The notes under the pieces are model-generated. The model worked only from the letters and a program-made list of their open reading frames with translations. It had not been told where the DNA came from and did not search any database. Source: an uncultured Prevotellaceae bacterium (GTDB lineage Bacteria; Bacteroidota; Bacteroidia; Bacteroidales; Bacteroidaceae). Taken from it: 64,000 bases of DNA. The stretch covers positions 1-64,000 of the forward strand of contig CADAKX010000002.1 in NCBI GenBank assembly GCA_902788605.1, read 5' to 3'. Each line of letters opens with the position of its first letter. Position 1 is the first letter of the stretch. Position numbers and translations under genes: made by a program. Shown here piece by piece: positions 1-6,645 of the stretch.

Positions 1-403
1 CCTCGGTGAAGGCATTGGCCTTGTACTGGATGCAGAGCATGGTCAGATTCTCGTTGCCAGTGTTCTTCAGCGCACGCTTGCCATCGGGAGCGACGCGGAT
101 AATGGTGCCTTCGCTGACTGGAAAAATCTCACCATCTACCTGATACATGCCCTCACCTTTCAGAATAATGTAAAGTTCCTCGTGAGTCTTGTGGGTGTGC
201 AGGAAACCACTGTCCTGACCTGGAACGAGTGTCTGGAACGAGAACTCGCTTCCTGTAGCACCTACGGCCTGACCTGCGAATACCTTACCTTGAATGGTTA
301 CGTTCGGTCCCATCGGAAGCACGTGCTCGATAATCTCACTCATCTTACCTACGCTTACTGCGCTGAAATTCTTACCACTCTTAATTGTTTCAATCTGTTT
401 CAT
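1..403 (-). CDS. Cupin domain protein (partial, C-terminus outside window)
   Basis: The minus-strand frame opens at the ATG complementary to 401-403 (MKQIETIKSGKNF) and runs off the left edge without a stop. Around residues 65-85 it reads HTHKTHEELYIILKGEG, the metal-binding first motif of the cupin barrel, followed by strands typical of a small one-domain cupin. Such proteins are sugar-binding, dioxygenase-like or storage barrels, so the substrate cannot be named. It diverges from the HxlR regulator at 702, and the shared 300-bp gap carries both promoters and an inverted repeat, which suggests HxlR controls it. Certain as a cupin, unknown in function. Confidence 0.85.
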   Translation of the reverse strand, partial: MKQIETIKSGKNFSAVSVGKMSEIIEHVLPMGPNVTIQGKVFAGQAVGATGSEFSFQTLVPGQDSGFLHTHKTHEELYIILKGEGMYQVDGEIFPVSEGTIIRVAPDGKRALKNTGNENLTMLCIQYKANAFTE

Positions 404-446
404 AATTCTTATACATTTTAATTGTTACTATTTCGTTTTGACTGTG

Positions 447-477
447 CAAAGGTACGGCGATTATTTCATTCCCACAA
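447..477 (-). promoter_or_regulatory. Promoter of the cupin gene
   Basis: On the minus strand a TTG (complement of 475-477) is followed after 20 bp by TACCTTTG (complement of 447-454), matching the Bacteroidetes -33/-7 consensus. The start codon lies about 44 bp downstream. Confidence 0.6.
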
Positions 478-483
478 GAAGGC

Positions 484-512
484 ACTTTTTGGTGGGATAG
501 TTACCAAAAAGT
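484..512. promoter_or_regulatory. Inverted repeat, probable HxlR operator
   Basis: ACTTTTTGGT (484-493) and ACCAAAAAGT (503-512) form a perfect 10-bp inverted repeat with a 9-bp spacer, just upstream of the -33 element of the cupin promoter. A related copy, GGTAACTTTTTGCTACC (586-602), overlaps the -7 element of the regulator's own promoter. HxlR proteins bind as dimers to inverted repeats between divergent genes, so both are read as operator sites. That assignment is inference. Confidence 0.6.
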
Positions 513-585
513 AGGAATTGGGATGTTATCGCACTTCGGCGAAAACCACTTTAACTCAGATTAACATAGTATAATGTCGTAAGTT

Positions 586-606
586 GGTAACTTTTTGCTA
601 CCTTTG
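586..606 (+). promoter_or_regulatory. HxlR gene -7 element with overlapping operator-like copy
   Basis: TACCTTTG at 599-606 fits the Bacteroidetes -7 element, with no good -33 element at the expected distance. It overlaps GGTAACTTTTTGCTACC (586-602), an imperfect palindrome related to the repeat at 484-512. A protein bound here would block the promoter, so autorepression is likely. Confidence 0.45.
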
Positions 607-701
607 CGCTGTAAACAGCGCGAGAACAGGCTGCGCCTCAGCAATTCGAGCGAGCTCGATTGCGTTCGGCTTGCACTGTCCTTGCCGAAAATTCTATAGT
701 T

Positions 702-1046
702 ATGGCAGATATAAAGGCACAATATTTAGCCTGTCCTATCAGGCACGTTGTCAGTCGCTTTGGCGACAAGTGGTCGATGCTCGTTCTCTATATGCTTTAT
801 AAAAGCGAGACAGGCGTTTTGCGTTTTAATGAAATCCGTAAACTGATGTCTGATTGTTCCCAGAAGATGCTCTCGCAAACGTTGAAGAATCTGGAGCAGA
901 GTCACCTTCTTCATCGTGAGGTCTATCCAGAGGTTCCTCCTCGTGTAGAGTATTCCCTGACTGATACAGGCCGTTCACTCATGCCGGTGCTTACGGATCT
1001 AATAGCCTGGGGACAGCAGCATTTCAAGGATGTGGTGACGGATTAA
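702..1046 (+). CDS. HxlR-family transcriptional regulator
   Basis: A 114-residue winged-helix protein of normal HxlR length. It opens MADIKAQYLACPIRHVVSRF and has the family landmarks: an N-terminal Cys-Pro followed by a GDKW turn (about residues 22-25), the recognition-helix region SQKMLSQTLKNLEQ (about 60-73), and a wing PPRVEYSLTDTGRSL. HxlR proteins are small dimeric repressors or activators, often sensing electrophiles or redox change through the N-terminal cysteine. The start at 702 puts that cysteine at the usual place; an upstream in-frame ATG at 660 would add 14 untypical residues. It diverges from the cupin gene, which is the likely target along with itself. Confidence 0.9.
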   Translation: MADIKAQYLACPIRHVVSRFGDKWSMLVLYMLYKSETGVLRFNEIRKLMSDCSQKMLSQTLKNLEQSHLLHREVYPEVPPRVEYSLTDTGRSLMPVLTDLIAWGQQHFKDVVTD

Positions 1047-1067
1047 GATAAGAATCTGATATGGTAC

Positions 1068-1427
1068 ATGACGAGCGAGATTCTGAGCCAGTTGCCGAAA
1101 TTGCCGAAGACGGGCATCGTGAACATCTTCACGAAGCACACCAGTTGCGGACTGAGTATCAACGAGAACTGCGACCCAGATGTCCGAGTGGATATGGAAA
1201 CCATCTTCAACCGTCTGGTTCCTGAGAATCGTCCTGAGTACGAGCATACGCTGGAGGGTGCCGACGATATGCCTGCCCACGCCAAATCAACACTTAGCGG
1301 TGTCAGCATCACCATTCCCATCACTGATGGCCGTCTGAACCTCGGCACTTGGCAGGGCATCTACTTCTGCGAATTCCGCAACTACGGCGGTTCCAGAGAG
1401 TTGGTAGTAACAATTATTGGAGAATAA
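1068..1427 (+). CDS. YjbQ/UPF0047 family protein, N-terminally short
   Basis: The 119-residue product matches the YjbQ family (secondary thiamine-phosphate synthase-like fold): KHTSCGLSINENCDPDVRVD around residues 24-43, then PENRPEYEHTLEGADDMPAH and a C-terminal GTWQGIYFCEFRNYGG. The family is usually 132-140 residues, opening with a first strand and an RGFHLIT-type motif. Here the sequence starts at MTSEIL, so about 15-18 residues are missing. The reading frame is open upstream only to 1047, directly after the HxlR stop codon in the same frame, so no longer start exists. Either a 5' deletion joined it to the HxlR gene or the first strand is dispensable. Biological role of the family is uncertain. 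Confidence 0.8.
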   Translation: MTSEILSQLPKLPKTGIVNIFTKHTSCGLSINENCDPDVRVDMETIFNRLVPENRPEYEHTLEGADDMPAHAKSTLSGVSITIPITDGRLNLGTWQGIYFCEFRNYGGSRELVVTIIGE

Positions 1428-1430
1428 AGC

Positions 1431-1928
1431 ATGAGTGAGTTCCGTGAAATGAGGCGTAAGCGCCAGCAGCTTTCCAACGAGGAGAGTGTCGCTATACTGG
1501 AGAAAGCAACTGCTGGAACATTGGCATTGCTTGGTGATGAAAACTATCCATATGCCGTTCCCATCAGTTATGTCTATCATAAAGGAAAGCTATACTTTCA
1601 CAGTGCTTTAGCAGGTCATAAGGTGGATGCAATCCGCAAGTGTGAAAAGGCTTCCTTCTGTGTCATCGAGCAGGATGACGTGCAACCAAAGAAGTACACT
1701 ACATTCTTTCGCAGCGTGATTGCATTCGGCAGAATCCACATCATCGAGGATGAACAGGAGAAGTTAGAAACTGCCCGTATGCTTGGCAACCGCTACAATC
1801 CAAACGACGAGGAGAGTCTGCAAAAGGAGATTGAGAGTGGTTTCTCTCGTATGCTGATGATTCGCTTTGACATTGAGCATCTAACAGGAAAAGAAGCTAT
1901 TGAACTTATAAAACAGCGTAGTATATGA
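1431..1928 (+). CDS. Pyridoxamine 5'-phosphate oxidase-like flavoprotein (Nim-like)
   Basis: A 165-residue split-barrel flavin-binding protein. The opening MRRKRQQLSNEESVAILEKA, the stretch PYAVPISYVYHKGKLYFH (about residues 41-58), AGHKVDAIRKCEKASFCV and KYTTFFRSVIAFGRI are typical of the branch that includes 5-nitroimidazole reductases (NimA-like) and many uncharacterised FMN proteins. It likely binds FMN or F420-like flavin as a dimer and reduces small molecules; drug resistance should not be assumed from the family alone. It starts 3 bp after the yjbQ-like stop and its own stop overlaps the next gene's ATG (ATGA), so it belongs to the operon running to 3372. Confidence 0.85.
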   Translation: MSEFREMRRKRQQLSNEESVAILEKATAGTLALLGDENYPYAVPISYVYHKGKLYFHSALAGHKVDAIRKCEKASFCVIEQDDVQPKKYTTFFRSVIAFGRIHIIEDEQEKLETARMLGNRYNPNDEESLQKEIESGFSRMLMIRFDIEHLTGKEAIELIKQRSI

Positions 1929-2479
1929 CAGAGAAAGAGAAGATGCTGGCAGGCGAGGTTTACTCAGCCGTTGACCCAGAACTAATAGAAGAACTGATGG
2001 CGACAAGAGAAGTTCTTTACGAATACAACTCACTACGTCCATCTGAAACTCTGCGGATGAAGGAAATACTGAAGGGCTTGCTTGGTCATGCAGCTGATGA
2101 CGAATTTCTCATCAACCAGCCTTTCCACTGCGATTACGGTAAACAGATAAGCATAGGCAAACGGTTCTTTGCCAACTTCAACTTCACTGTGCTCGATGAA
2201 GCCAGTGTCACCATTGGTGATGACTGTTTTATCGGCCCAAATGTCAGCATCTACACGGCCTGCCATAGTAATGACCCTGTGGAGCGCAACAGCCGTCAAG
2301 AGTGGGCAGAGCCAGTCTACATCGGAAACAACGTTTGGATTGGCGGAAGCGTCACCATCCTGCCTGGTGTGACTATTAGCGACAATGTAACCATCGGTGC
2401 AGGTAGCGTTGTGACGAAAGATATACCCTCAAATTCCATTGCAGTGGGCAATCCTTGCAAAGTAATAAAGCACCTATGA
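1925..2479 (+). CDS. Sugar O-acetyltransferase (Maa/LacA/NodL type)
   Basis: A 184-residue left-handed beta-helix acyltransferase of normal length. The N-terminal MTEKEKMLAGEVYSAVDPEL is the Maa-type cap. Hexapeptide repeats run from about residue 74 to 180. The catalytic His lies in YTACHSNDP (about 111-119), and WIGGSVTILPGVTISDNVTI gives the acetyl-CoA-binding coils. It transfers acetyl from acetyl-CoA to a sugar hydroxyl in the cytoplasm; substrate is not visible. Its ATG overlaps the upstream stop and its stop overlaps the crcB start, so translation is coupled on both sides. Confidence 0.92.
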   Translation: MTEKEKMLAGEVYSAVDPELIEELMATREVLYEYNSLRPSETLRMKEILKGLLGHAADDEFLINQPFHCDYGKQISIGKRFFANFNFTVLDEASVTIGDDCFIGPNVSIYTACHSNDPVERNSRQEWAEPVYIGNNVWIGGSVTILPGVTISDNVTIGAGSVVTKDIPSNSIAVGNPCKVIKHL

Positions 2480-2844
2480 AAGAATTACTTTTAGTCTGCA
2501 TTGGCAGCTTTTTTGGAGGTGGCGCACGCTATCTGGTAGGTAAAGCCGTGCAGTCGTGGGTGGCTGTCTCGTTTCCTTGGGGAACGATGGCAGTCAATAT
2601 CACTGGCTGTTTCCTGATTGGCCTGCTTTCAGGACTGTCACTTGGAGGACAGATTTCACCCACTACGAAGCAGGTATTGGTCACTGGCTTTTGTGGTGGC
2701 TTCACTACTTTCTCTACGTTTATGAACGAGAATCTGCTGTTGGGCCGCGATGGAGCAATACTTTCCGCTGTGCTATATACGTTGCTCAGCCTCGCTTTTG
2801 GACTGATTGCCGTCATCATTGGTTATCAAATTGTGAAATTATGA
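2476..2844 (+). CDS. crcB: CrcB/FluC fluoride channel
   Basis: A 122-residue membrane protein with four hydrophobic helices and the family signatures: GGGARYLVG near residue 15, the central NITGCFLIGLL, and GFCGGFTTFSTFMNE (about 72-86), whose Phe/Thr residues line the fluoride pore. Fluc channels are dual-topology dimers that expel fluoride. The ATG at 2476 overlaps the previous stop (ATGA); an upstream ATG at 2455 would add residues lying inside the acetyltransferase end and is rejected. No fluoride riboswitch was seen upstream, which fits a gene in the middle of an operon. Confidence 0.93.
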   Translation: MKELLLVCIGSFFGGGARYLVGKAVQSWVAVSFPWGTMAVNITGCFLIGLLSGLSLGGQISPTTKQVLVTGFCGGFTTFSTFMNENLLLGRDGAILSAVLYTLLSLAFGLIAVIIGYQIVKL

Positions 2845-3143
2845 CTCTCCCTAAGTTCATAATAACAATGAATGGCTACTTCCGGCTTGGAATGGTTAAC
2901 CAACATAAAGATCTTCTGAAGCCTGGTGATTCGTGCTTAGGCGGTGGCTACTACCACTTTGATTACACCTCAAATCGCATCATTCTTGACCGATCTTCCT
3001 ACGACTTCGGCAAACCCAAGTGGCACCTATTGGAAGTCCTGAAGGTTCCATCGGTATATCGCGGCCTACGACTGGTTTACTTCTATGATGATGACCGCGA
3101 GTTTGATGTCAGCCGGGAACTGCAAATAGAATACTATGACTGA
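2841..3143 (+). CDS. Conserved-looking hypothetical protein (100 aa)
   Basis: The ATG overlaps the crcB stop (ATGA at 2841-2844), which is why this start was chosen over a much longer frame beginning inside crcB. The product (MTLPKFIITMNGYFRLGMVN...) is soluble and rich in aromatic and charged residues, with no signal peptide, membrane segment or motif recognised. The repeated aromatic strand pattern suggests a small all-beta fold. It overlaps the next small gene by 8 bp, so the two are probably made together. Function unknown. Confidence 0.7.
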   Translation: MTLPKFIITMNGYFRLGMVNQHKDLLKPGDSCLGGGYYHFDYTSNRIILDRSSYDFGKPKWHLLEVLKVPSVYRGLRLVYFYDDDREFDVSRELQIEYYD

Positions 3144-3372
3144 CTACGATTCCATATGGCGCACACAAGACGAAATCAGAACGGTGGTGAATGCCGTTCT
3201 GGGCGAATGTATCTGGAATCTCAGCTACAGCGAGCGACGGATGGCCATTGAACTGGAGCTGACTGTCACCCTCGATGATGATGCCTTCAGCAACCTCTGC
3301 TGCCAGTTCCCCATCACTGCCGACTACGACGGCATCGGAGCAAAAGGCTCGAAATTTGCGTTCTATCTCTGA
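3136..3372 (+). CDS. Small hypothetical protein (78 aa)
   Basis: Starts 8 bp before the end of the preceding gene and is the last member of the plus-strand chain. The product is acidic (MTDYDSIWRTQDEIRTVVNA...) with no recognised domain. Its 3' end overlaps the 3' end of the convergent PHP-domain gene by 10 bp. Codon use resembles its neighbours and spacing supports it, but nothing else is known. Confidence 0.6.
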   Translation: MTDYDSIWRTQDEIRTVVNAVLGECIWNLSYSERRMAIELELTVTLDDDAFSNLCCQFPITADYDGIGAKGSKFAFYL

Positions 3373-4052
3373 ATCCCCAGATAATCGAAGAACTTATCAG
3401 GCCAGTAGTTCATAATCAGCTCGTCTGGGAAATCAGTCTCTTTCAGCAACGGATAGAGACGTTCATAGTCGGCTATCTGGAATGAGATATGTGCATCGCT
3501 ACCGAGGATCGTGGGAACCTCATACTTCTTGCACAAACTCAGGATCTCCAGATTGTTGTCCCTCGCTACAGTCTTCTTGCGCTGCGGAGCCAGTGAATGG
3601 TTGTTCACCAACACCAACTGCTCGAAGTCAAGCTCACAAGAGCCGTCGGCAGGATGACTAATCATGTGAATCTTGGGATTCCTGATGACTTGAATCATAC
3701 CCTCCGTATTCTCCTCTTTCGTGCCAGCTTGATACCACGCAGCGTGAATGCCTGCAATGGCAAGGTCGAGCCATCCTATTTGCTCATCAGTCAGATCGAG
3801 ACTGCCTTTCGTATCGAGGATATTGATTTCGCAGCCCATCAGCAACCGTATGCCATACATCTGGCGAGGTACGGTGAACATATTCTTGAAATACAGGGTC
3901 GGACACGTGCCTGGCACACTCGGCCCATGCTCAGTGATTCCCAACACCTCCAATCCCATGTCGGCAGCGGCCTTTGCCATTTCCTGCAGGCTACTGTAAG
4001 CATGTCCTGATGCTACCGTATGCGTATGCGCGTCAATTAATACCTTTCTCAT
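3363..4052 (-). CDS. PHP-domain metal-dependent hydrolase (YcdX-like)
   Basis: The product (MRKVLIDAHTHTVASGHAYS) begins directly with the first PHP metal-binding motif HTH. Later come GITEHGPS (about residues 38-45), MGCEINI, MISHPADG and GSDAHISFQIADYE, which together supply the three-metal site. Length 229 fits the YcdX/histidinol-phosphatase-like group, which removes phosphate from small substrates or acts as a nuclease accessory; the substrate is unknown. The ATG complementary to 4050-4052 is preferred over one nine bases upstream because the family starts just before the DAHTHT strand. It converges with the 78-residue gene and is preceded by a long hairpin-rich spacer. Confidence 0.88.
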   Translation of the reverse strand: MRKVLIDAHTHTVASGHAYSSLQEMAKAAADMGLEVLGITEHGPSVPGTCPTLYFKNMFTVPRQMYGIRLLMGCEINILDTKGSLDLTDEQIGWLDLAIAGIHAAWYQAGTKEENTEGMIQVIRNPKIHMISHPADGSCELDFEQLVLVNNHSLAPQRKKTVARDNNLEILSLCKKYEVPTILGSDAHISFQIADYERLYPLLKETDFPDELIMNYWPDKFFDYLGIQR

Positions 4053-4104
4053 TTGGTGCAAAGATACTAATTATATCATATACAAAAGACATTCTCCCTG
4101 AATT

Positions 4105-4162
4105 TCACATTTTATCGAAGAAAAATGTGTAAAAAATCACACTTTTCGACGATAGAATGTGA
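4105..4162. repeat. Long imperfect hairpin, 25-bp arms
   Basis: TCACATTTTATCG (4105-4117) and CGATAGAATGTGA (4150-4162) are the outer arms; the inner arms AAAAATGTG and CACACTTTT enclose a short A-rich loop. About 21 of 25 positions pair, two more as wobbles. It lies between divergently transcribed genes, so an ordinary terminator is not expected here. Confidence 0.6.
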
Positions 4163-4207
4163 TTTCGGTTGTAGTAAATGCTTAATTCTGAAAGAAATAA
4201 TTGTTTT

Positions 4208-4258
4208 TCAAAATACCAGTTTGAATTATATGGCAGATATTCAAAATGCCAGTTTGAA
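4208..4258. repeat. Pair of 18-bp near-identical direct repeats, 33 bp apart
   Basis: TCAAAATACCAGTTTGAA (4208-4225) and TCAAAATGCCAGTTTGAA (4241-4258) differ at one base. Each is itself an interrupted inverted repeat (TTCAAA...TTTGAA when the preceding T is counted), the usual shape of a dimer-binding site. No gene starts next to them. Confidence 0.6.
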
Positions 4259-4271
4259 GAACAAAAAAAAA

Positions 4272-4324
4272 GCCTATACTCTGCGGAAAGTGCCAAAATT
4301 TGATAGATTCCGCAGAGTATAGGC
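4272..4324. repeat. Perfect 17-bp inverted repeat
   Basis: GCCTATACTCTGCGGAA (4272-4288) pairs perfectly with TTCCGCAGAGTATAGGC (4308-4324) around a 19-base loop, flanked by nine A on the left and a T-rich stretch on the right. This would work as a bidirectional terminator, but it sits between the 5' ends of two genes; it could be the remains of a lost gene's terminator or a small mobile repeat. The rest of 4325-4590 holds nothing I can name apart from the motif at 4399-4412. Confidence 0.65.
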
Positions 4325-4592
4325 ATGTTTTTAGTGAGTATGTTGTATCATTTTGTAAACATTTCGAAATTATAGATTTTTACATACCCTGCTGAAATTT
4401 TTGCGGCTATTTACGCAAGGACTGATTCTTTTTCAATAATTTTCGAAATCTGCTAATGCAGAATAGAAGATTCACGCTTGAACCTATAATAGTCATCATA
4501 AAGACGAACTATTAGCTAATCTGAATACAAAAGTACTACATTTATTTGAAAAACCACCAATAAAAGCACAAGAAATTATTAAAATTCGCAAT

Positions 4593-4627
4593 TTTGCTAA
4601 TTATTTCGGAAATAATGCTTATATTTG
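4593..4627 (+). promoter_or_regulatory. higBA promoter with palindromic operator
   Basis: TTTG (4593-4596) and TATATTTG (4620-4627) form a promoter with a slightly long 23-bp spacer. Inside the spacer ATTATTTC-G-GAAATAAT (4600-4616) is a perfect palindrome. Antitoxin HTH dimers repress their own operons from such sites, so this is the probable HigA operator. Confidence 0.6.
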
Positions 4628-4650
4628 CACCGTCATATTAGAAATAGACG

Positions 4651-4968
4651 ATGAACATTGAGTTTGAAAATGCAGCTTTGGAGGAGCTCTATACAAAAGG
4701 AACTACTCAAGATCACCAATACAAGCGATTGTCGAAGGATATCATCAAGCGCTATGTAAAGGTGGTGAACTACCTGAGGGGTGCCCGAAGGCTGGAAGAC
4801 CTCTTTCTGATTAAGTCACTCCATTATGAGAAGAAGAAAGGTGATCTCAATGGTGTGGATGCTGTTTGGATTAACGATCAGTATCGATTGTTCTTCCATT
4901 CTTCACCCGATGAGAGCGGAATTATAGTAAACGCATTGTTATTTGAAATATCCAAGCATTATGAATAA
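4651..4968 (+). CDS. higB: HigB-type toxin (RelE/ParE superfamily mRNA interferase)
   Basis: A 105-residue protein with the plasmid-maintenance killer layout: KRLSKDIIKRYVKVVNYL helix, LRGARRLEDL loop, then the core strand pattern LNGVDAVWINDQYRLFF (about residues 71-87) and a final strand ending in KHYE. HigB toxins cut mRNA on the ribosome. Toxin-before-antitoxin order with an 8-bp overlap to the HTH gene is the diagnostic arrangement of higBA. It is a little longer than the common 92-residue form. The pair opens the accessory region and may stabilise it. Confidence 0.88.
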   Translation: MNIEFENAALEELYTKGTTQDHQYKRLSKDIIKRYVKVVNYLRGARRLEDLFLIKSLHYEKKKGDLNGVDAVWINDQYRLFFHSSPDESGIIVNALLFEISKHYE

Positions 4969-5323
4969 GAATTTGACTCCATTTGTTGCAACTCATCCTG
5001 GTGAGATGATTAAGGATGAACTAAAAGAACGTGGTATGACGCAGAAGCAGCTTGCCGCAGAAACCGGCATCAAACCTTCTGTGCTGAGCGAGACCATCAA
5101 CGGTAAGCGTAGTGTGTCACTTAATGTAGCTGTGGCCTTGGAGAAAGCGCTGGGCATACCTGCTAACATCTGGATGAATCTCCAGACGCAATACGACTTG
5201 GACACAGCTAATATTGCTGAGCGTGACAATCAGCGCGAGACGGTCAGTGTCACTATTCCAGTAAGAGACCGAAATCTGCTTCAGGAACTCGTCCGCAAAT
5301 TCGGCTGGGCTTGCGTATTTTAA
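4961..5323 (+). CDS. higA: HigA-type antitoxin, XRE-family HTH
   Basis: A 120-residue protein whose opening FVATHPGEMIKDELKERGMT is the HigA signature. The HTH follows at about residues 25-60 (TQKQLAAETGIKPSVLSETI), and then ALGIPANIWMNLQTQYDL. The ATG at 4961 overlaps the toxin's last codons; a start six codons upstream is possible but lies outside the family pattern. HigA neutralises HigB and represses the operon, most likely at the palindrome 4600-4616. Confidence 0.9.
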   Translation: MNKNLTPFVATHPGEMIKDELKERGMTQKQLAAETGIKPSVLSETINGKRSVSLNVAVALEKALGIPANIWMNLQTQYDLDTANIAERDNQRETVSVTIPVRDRNLLQELVRKFGWACVF

Positions 5324-5346
5324 TCCGAGCAGAATAATTTTCAGAT

Positions 5347-5403
5347 ATGCAAGGCTTGCATCTGTTTTTTATTTTGAAATGTGCGAGATTCTTCTTATCT
5401 TTG
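5347..5403 (+). promoter_or_regulatory. Shared palindrome (copy 1) plus promoter
   Basis: ATGCAAG-G-CTTGCAT (5347-5361) is a perfect 7+1+7 palindrome. It is followed by TTTG (5373-5376), a 19-bp spacer and TATCTTTG (5396-5403). The palindrome centre is 42 bp upstream of the -7 element, exactly as at 8395 and 14407. Confidence 0.75.
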
Positions 5404-5421
5404 CCACAAAATAGTTGAGAT

Positions 5422-6645
5422 ATGAAGTATTCTATTGCATTTAGGGGGTTACCCTTCGAGCCAGAAAAGAGACAGGTTATTTATGTGGAAAACCTGTATG
5501 ATAAACGCATCAATGCGATTATCAAGGAAATTTATGAGCAATTGAAATGGACATTCAAAAGGGCAAATCTAGACTTTATCTATCTCCCGATGTTCTTCAA
5601 CGACGAAGAAACAAAGGAGAAGATTTTGTACTATGCTCCATACCTCACGACTGAAATTATCGAGAAAGCAGAGCTGCGGAGCAGTTATCTTCTGGGCTAT
5701 ATGAGTCATCAAGAGAACAGAGAAAAGATTACTCCGTCCCTCATCTTTTCTCCAAAGAAAGACGACGAAGAATGGATATTTCAGGGCCAGACAGTAGACT
5801 TCGATAGAGATGGACGCGGTTTGGCTATTCAATGGTTTGAAGATGCAGCAGCTGAAATTGAGGAAGAGATATCTAAAGAAGAGTCAGATACGATTAGGTT
5901 TGACATTCCCTTATCCAACGAAGATGATGGAGTTCCATATCGCAGCGATGACGATTGGGATGGCGAGGATTCAAAAGTTGAATACTCCTCAACCACCGGA
6001 TTTGGGGACAAAGATGTAAAAAGATATATAAAACATAGCAAGAAATGTGTTGAGGATGAAGAAGGCTTTACAGGGACTACTCATGAGTCTGCGCCATCAA
6101 GTCTTGACGAAATTCTCGATGAAGATGTCAGGGAGACACTGGAAGAGCTGGAGAAAAAGATTGAGAGACTTCGACTATTCGGTATTCCATTGGATGTTAT
6201 AGTTGCCTTTGTTGCAAGATACGAAACTATTTCTCGTCTCCGGATTACAGATGACCTAACTATATTCCTTCCAGATTATAACAATATAGAAATCAAAATG
6301 CCAGCCCTTTATAAGGCAGTATACCTTCTTTTTATCTATCACAGAAAGGATGGTATTGTATTGCAGCAATTGGAAAAGTATCATAGTGACCTTGTCTACT
6401 TCTATCGTAAAACAAAGAACATTGAGCAATTGACTCCGAGACAGTTAGAGAGCATAAATAAACTTGAATCTTCATGGGACAACGATGGCTCAATTTATGT
6501 TGTATTGTCACGTATAAAGAAATTGTTTAAAAATTCCATTGATGAGCACCTCGCTAAACATTACTATATTGAAGGTAGGCCAGGTCAACCATACAATATT
6601 GCACTAAGTCATGATTTAATAATATGGGGGGATGAAGATGAGTGA
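5422..6645 (+). CDS. Unrecognised 407-residue protein
   Basis: No family recognised. Residues 1-120 look like a compact mixed domain (MKYSIAFRGLPFEPEKRQ...). Residues 150-235 are strongly acidic and probably disordered. From about 235 a helical part begins (EDVRETLEELEKKIERL), and the last 130 residues (PALYKAVYLLFIYHRKDGI...) form a helical block with aromatic-rich helices. There is no signal peptide or membrane segment. It is the first gene of the operon driven by the palindrome promoter at 5347-5403 and overlaps the ArdC/M78-like peptidase by 14 bp. Base composition is clearly more AT-rich than the 16-43 kb region. The acidic middle could act as a decoy or linker, but that is speculation. 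Confidence 0.75.
   Translation: MKYSIAFRGLPFEPEKRQVIYVENLYDKRINAIIKEIYEQLKWTFKRANLDFIYLPMFFNDEETKEKILYYAPYLTTEIIEKAELRSSYLLGYMSHQENREKITPSLIFSPKKDDEEWIFQGQTVDFDRDGRGLAIQWFEDAAAEIEEEISKEESDTIRFDIPLSNEDDGVPYRSDDDWDGEDSKVEYSSTTGFGDKDVKRYIKHSKKCVEDEEGFTGTTHESAPSSLDEILDEDVRETLEELEKKIERLRLFGIPLDVIVAFVARYETISRLRITDDLTIFLPDYNNIEIKMPALYKAVYLLFIYHRKDGIVLQQLEKYHSDLVYFYRKTKNIEQLTPRQLESINKLESSWDNDGSIYVVLSRIKKLFKNSIDEHLAKHYYIEGRPGQPYNIALSHDLIIWGDEDE

Noticed and set aside
1431-1928. Calling the flavoprotein a nitroimidazole resistance gene
   Set aside because: The family is broad and the sequence alone does not show resistance activity.
2400-2476. Fluoride riboswitch ahead of crcB
   Set aside because: The upstream bases code for the acetyltransferase and I see no matching structure.
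2556-2840. Long upstream extension of the 100-residue gene
   Set aside because: It overlaps crcB entirely in another frame; the ATGA overlap at 2841 is the natural start.
4105-4326. 73-codon minus-strand frame over the hairpins
   Set aside because: It is the translation of inverted and direct repeats, with a composition unlike a protein and no start signal.
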